Assembly (NCBI GenBank): GCA_013362725.1
Contig: JABFVP010000121.1
Location: 1 to 14,454 of the forward strand
Source: Cupriavidus sp.
GTDB lineage: Bacteria > Pseudomonadota > Gammaproteobacteria > Burkholderiales > Burkholderiaceae
DNA length: 14,454 bases
Direction: 5' to 3'
How positions within the stretch are numbered: position 1 is the first letter of the stretch; the number at the start of each line of letters is the position of its first letter. The translations under genes were made by a program, and so were the position numbers. The notes under the pieces were generated by a model. That model was not told the DNA's origin and ran no database searches. It was given only the letters and a program-made list of their open reading frames with translations. Shown piece by piece: positions 13,784-14,454 of this stretch.

Positions 13784-14454
13784 ATGCAGCAAGACCCCGA
13801 CCGCACCCGTGACACCCTGGCCGGTACCTTCGACGCGCTGGCCTACCACGCCCGCCGGCAGCAGCACCTGTACTCGGTGACCATCGCGGCGCTGATCGCC
13901 GTCGTGCTGTGCGCGGGCACGCTGCTGGCCGGGCTGGCGACGGACCAGCACCTGGACCACCGGCGCAGCCAGGTCGCGCAGTATGTCGGCACGGTGTCGC
14001 AGCGGCTGCATAACGAAGCCTCGTTCGTGCGCCGGACCGCGCTCAGCATCCGCTACCATCTGCGCGCCGCCGTCGCGGCCCCGTCGCGCGACCCCGACGT
14101 CGAGGCCCTGCGCCGCACCGGCGCGGCCGGCGTCCATGTCGAGGCCGTGCGCAAGGACTACCACCTGCTGGCCGCCGACGCCACGCGCCGGGCCTGGGGC
14201 GCGGGGCTGCCGACCGAGTTCGCGCGGCTGCGCCAGGTCGCGCTGGCCGCAGTCGCCACGCAGCAGGCCTTCGACCTTGACCATGGCGCCTACGCAGTCT
14301 CGCTTTACGAGGACAGCGCGGTCGTGATCCGCCAGCCCGAGCCGGACGCGCGCGCGCCGCTGGCGCTGGATCCGACGCTGATCCCGCGCCTGCGCACGCA
14401 GCTGACCCGCGCGCTGGTGGACCGCACCGGCCACGCCGTACCGGCGCGCGACCA
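13784..14454 (+). CDS. Membrane sensor protein, N-terminal part (probable hybrid histidine kinase)
   Basis: An open frame from the ATG at 13784 runs past the window end; the first 223 residues are visible. A basic, polar cytoplasmic end leads to one transmembrane helix (about residues 31-52, YSVTIAALIAVVLCAGTLLAG), then a long domain rich in helices that is presumably periplasmic (for example SQVAQYVGTVSQRLHNEASF). No second membrane segment, HAMP or kinase domain appears yet. The ten-base gap after an RcsB-like regulator gene indicates a cotranscribed partner, so a sensor kinase, probably of the hybrid RcsC/BvgS type, is the natural reading. That part is inference because no catalytic motif lies inside the window. 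There is no Shine-Dalgarno sequence before the start, so it may be translated by coupling to the regulator. Confidence 0.75.
   Translation, partial: MQQDPDRTRDTLAGTFDALAYHARRQQHLYSVTIAALIAVVLCAGTLLAGLATDQHLDHRRSQVAQYVGTVSQRLHNEASFVRRTALSIRYHLRAAVAAPSRDPDVEALRRTGAAGVHVEAVRKDYHLLAADATRRAWGAGLPTEFARLRQVALAAVATQQAFDLDHGAYAVSLYEDSAVVIRQPEPDARAPLALDPTLIPRLRTQLTRALVDRTGHAVPARD

Overview
The window is a high-GC chromosomal segment with tightly packed genes, codons ending mostly in G or C, and long empty antisense frames. The mix of genes fits a betaproteobacterium of the Burkholderiaceae, most likely Cupriavidus or a close relative: an orphan Bug-type periplasmic receptor inside an acyl-CoA catabolic cluster, a BLUF photoreceptor, and an RcsB-like regulator paired with a membrane sensor. 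The genus is inferred from gene style only. No tRNA, rRNA, CRISPR array, transposase or integrase was seen.

Region 1 (1-5394) is a catabolic cluster. The 5' end of a LysR-type regulator (minus strand) diverges from four plus-strand genes: an AMP-forming acyl-CoA ligase, an acyl-CoA dehydrogenase-fold flavoprotein, a Bug/TctC-type solute receptor with a twin-arginine-like signal peptide, and a class III CoA-transferase-fold protein carrying the His/Asp/Glu set of alpha-methylacyl-CoA racemase. Together they suggest capture of a carboxylic acid, CoA activation, epimerisation at an alpha-methyl centre and oxidation. The dehydrogenase lacks a glutamate at both usual catalytic-base positions, so its chemistry is uncertain. 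A TGGCT-N4-AGCCA palindrome lies in the divergent promoter region.

Region 2 (5395-10383) has household and envelope genes. A long imperfect inverted repeat (5421-5492) sits between the convergent ends of the catabolic cluster and a small 80-aa protein gene. Then come a membrane-anchored alpha/beta hydrolase, a compact class A penicillin-binding protein and an ArsB-type anion permease, all on the plus strand.

Region 3 (10384-12124) pairs folE (GTP cyclohydrolase I) with a short BLUF blue-light sensor. A good sigma70-type promoter with a small palindrome in its spacer precedes folE. The pairing suggests light-linked pterin or folate synthesis.

Region 4 (12143-12706, minus strand) has two small genes, an 84-aa acidic protein and an FmdB-type zinc ribbon, with a strong hairpin between them. 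Region 5 (12707-14454) is a roughly 400-base non-coding stretch with a palindrome, then an RcsB-like response regulator and the start of a membrane sensor that runs off the window.
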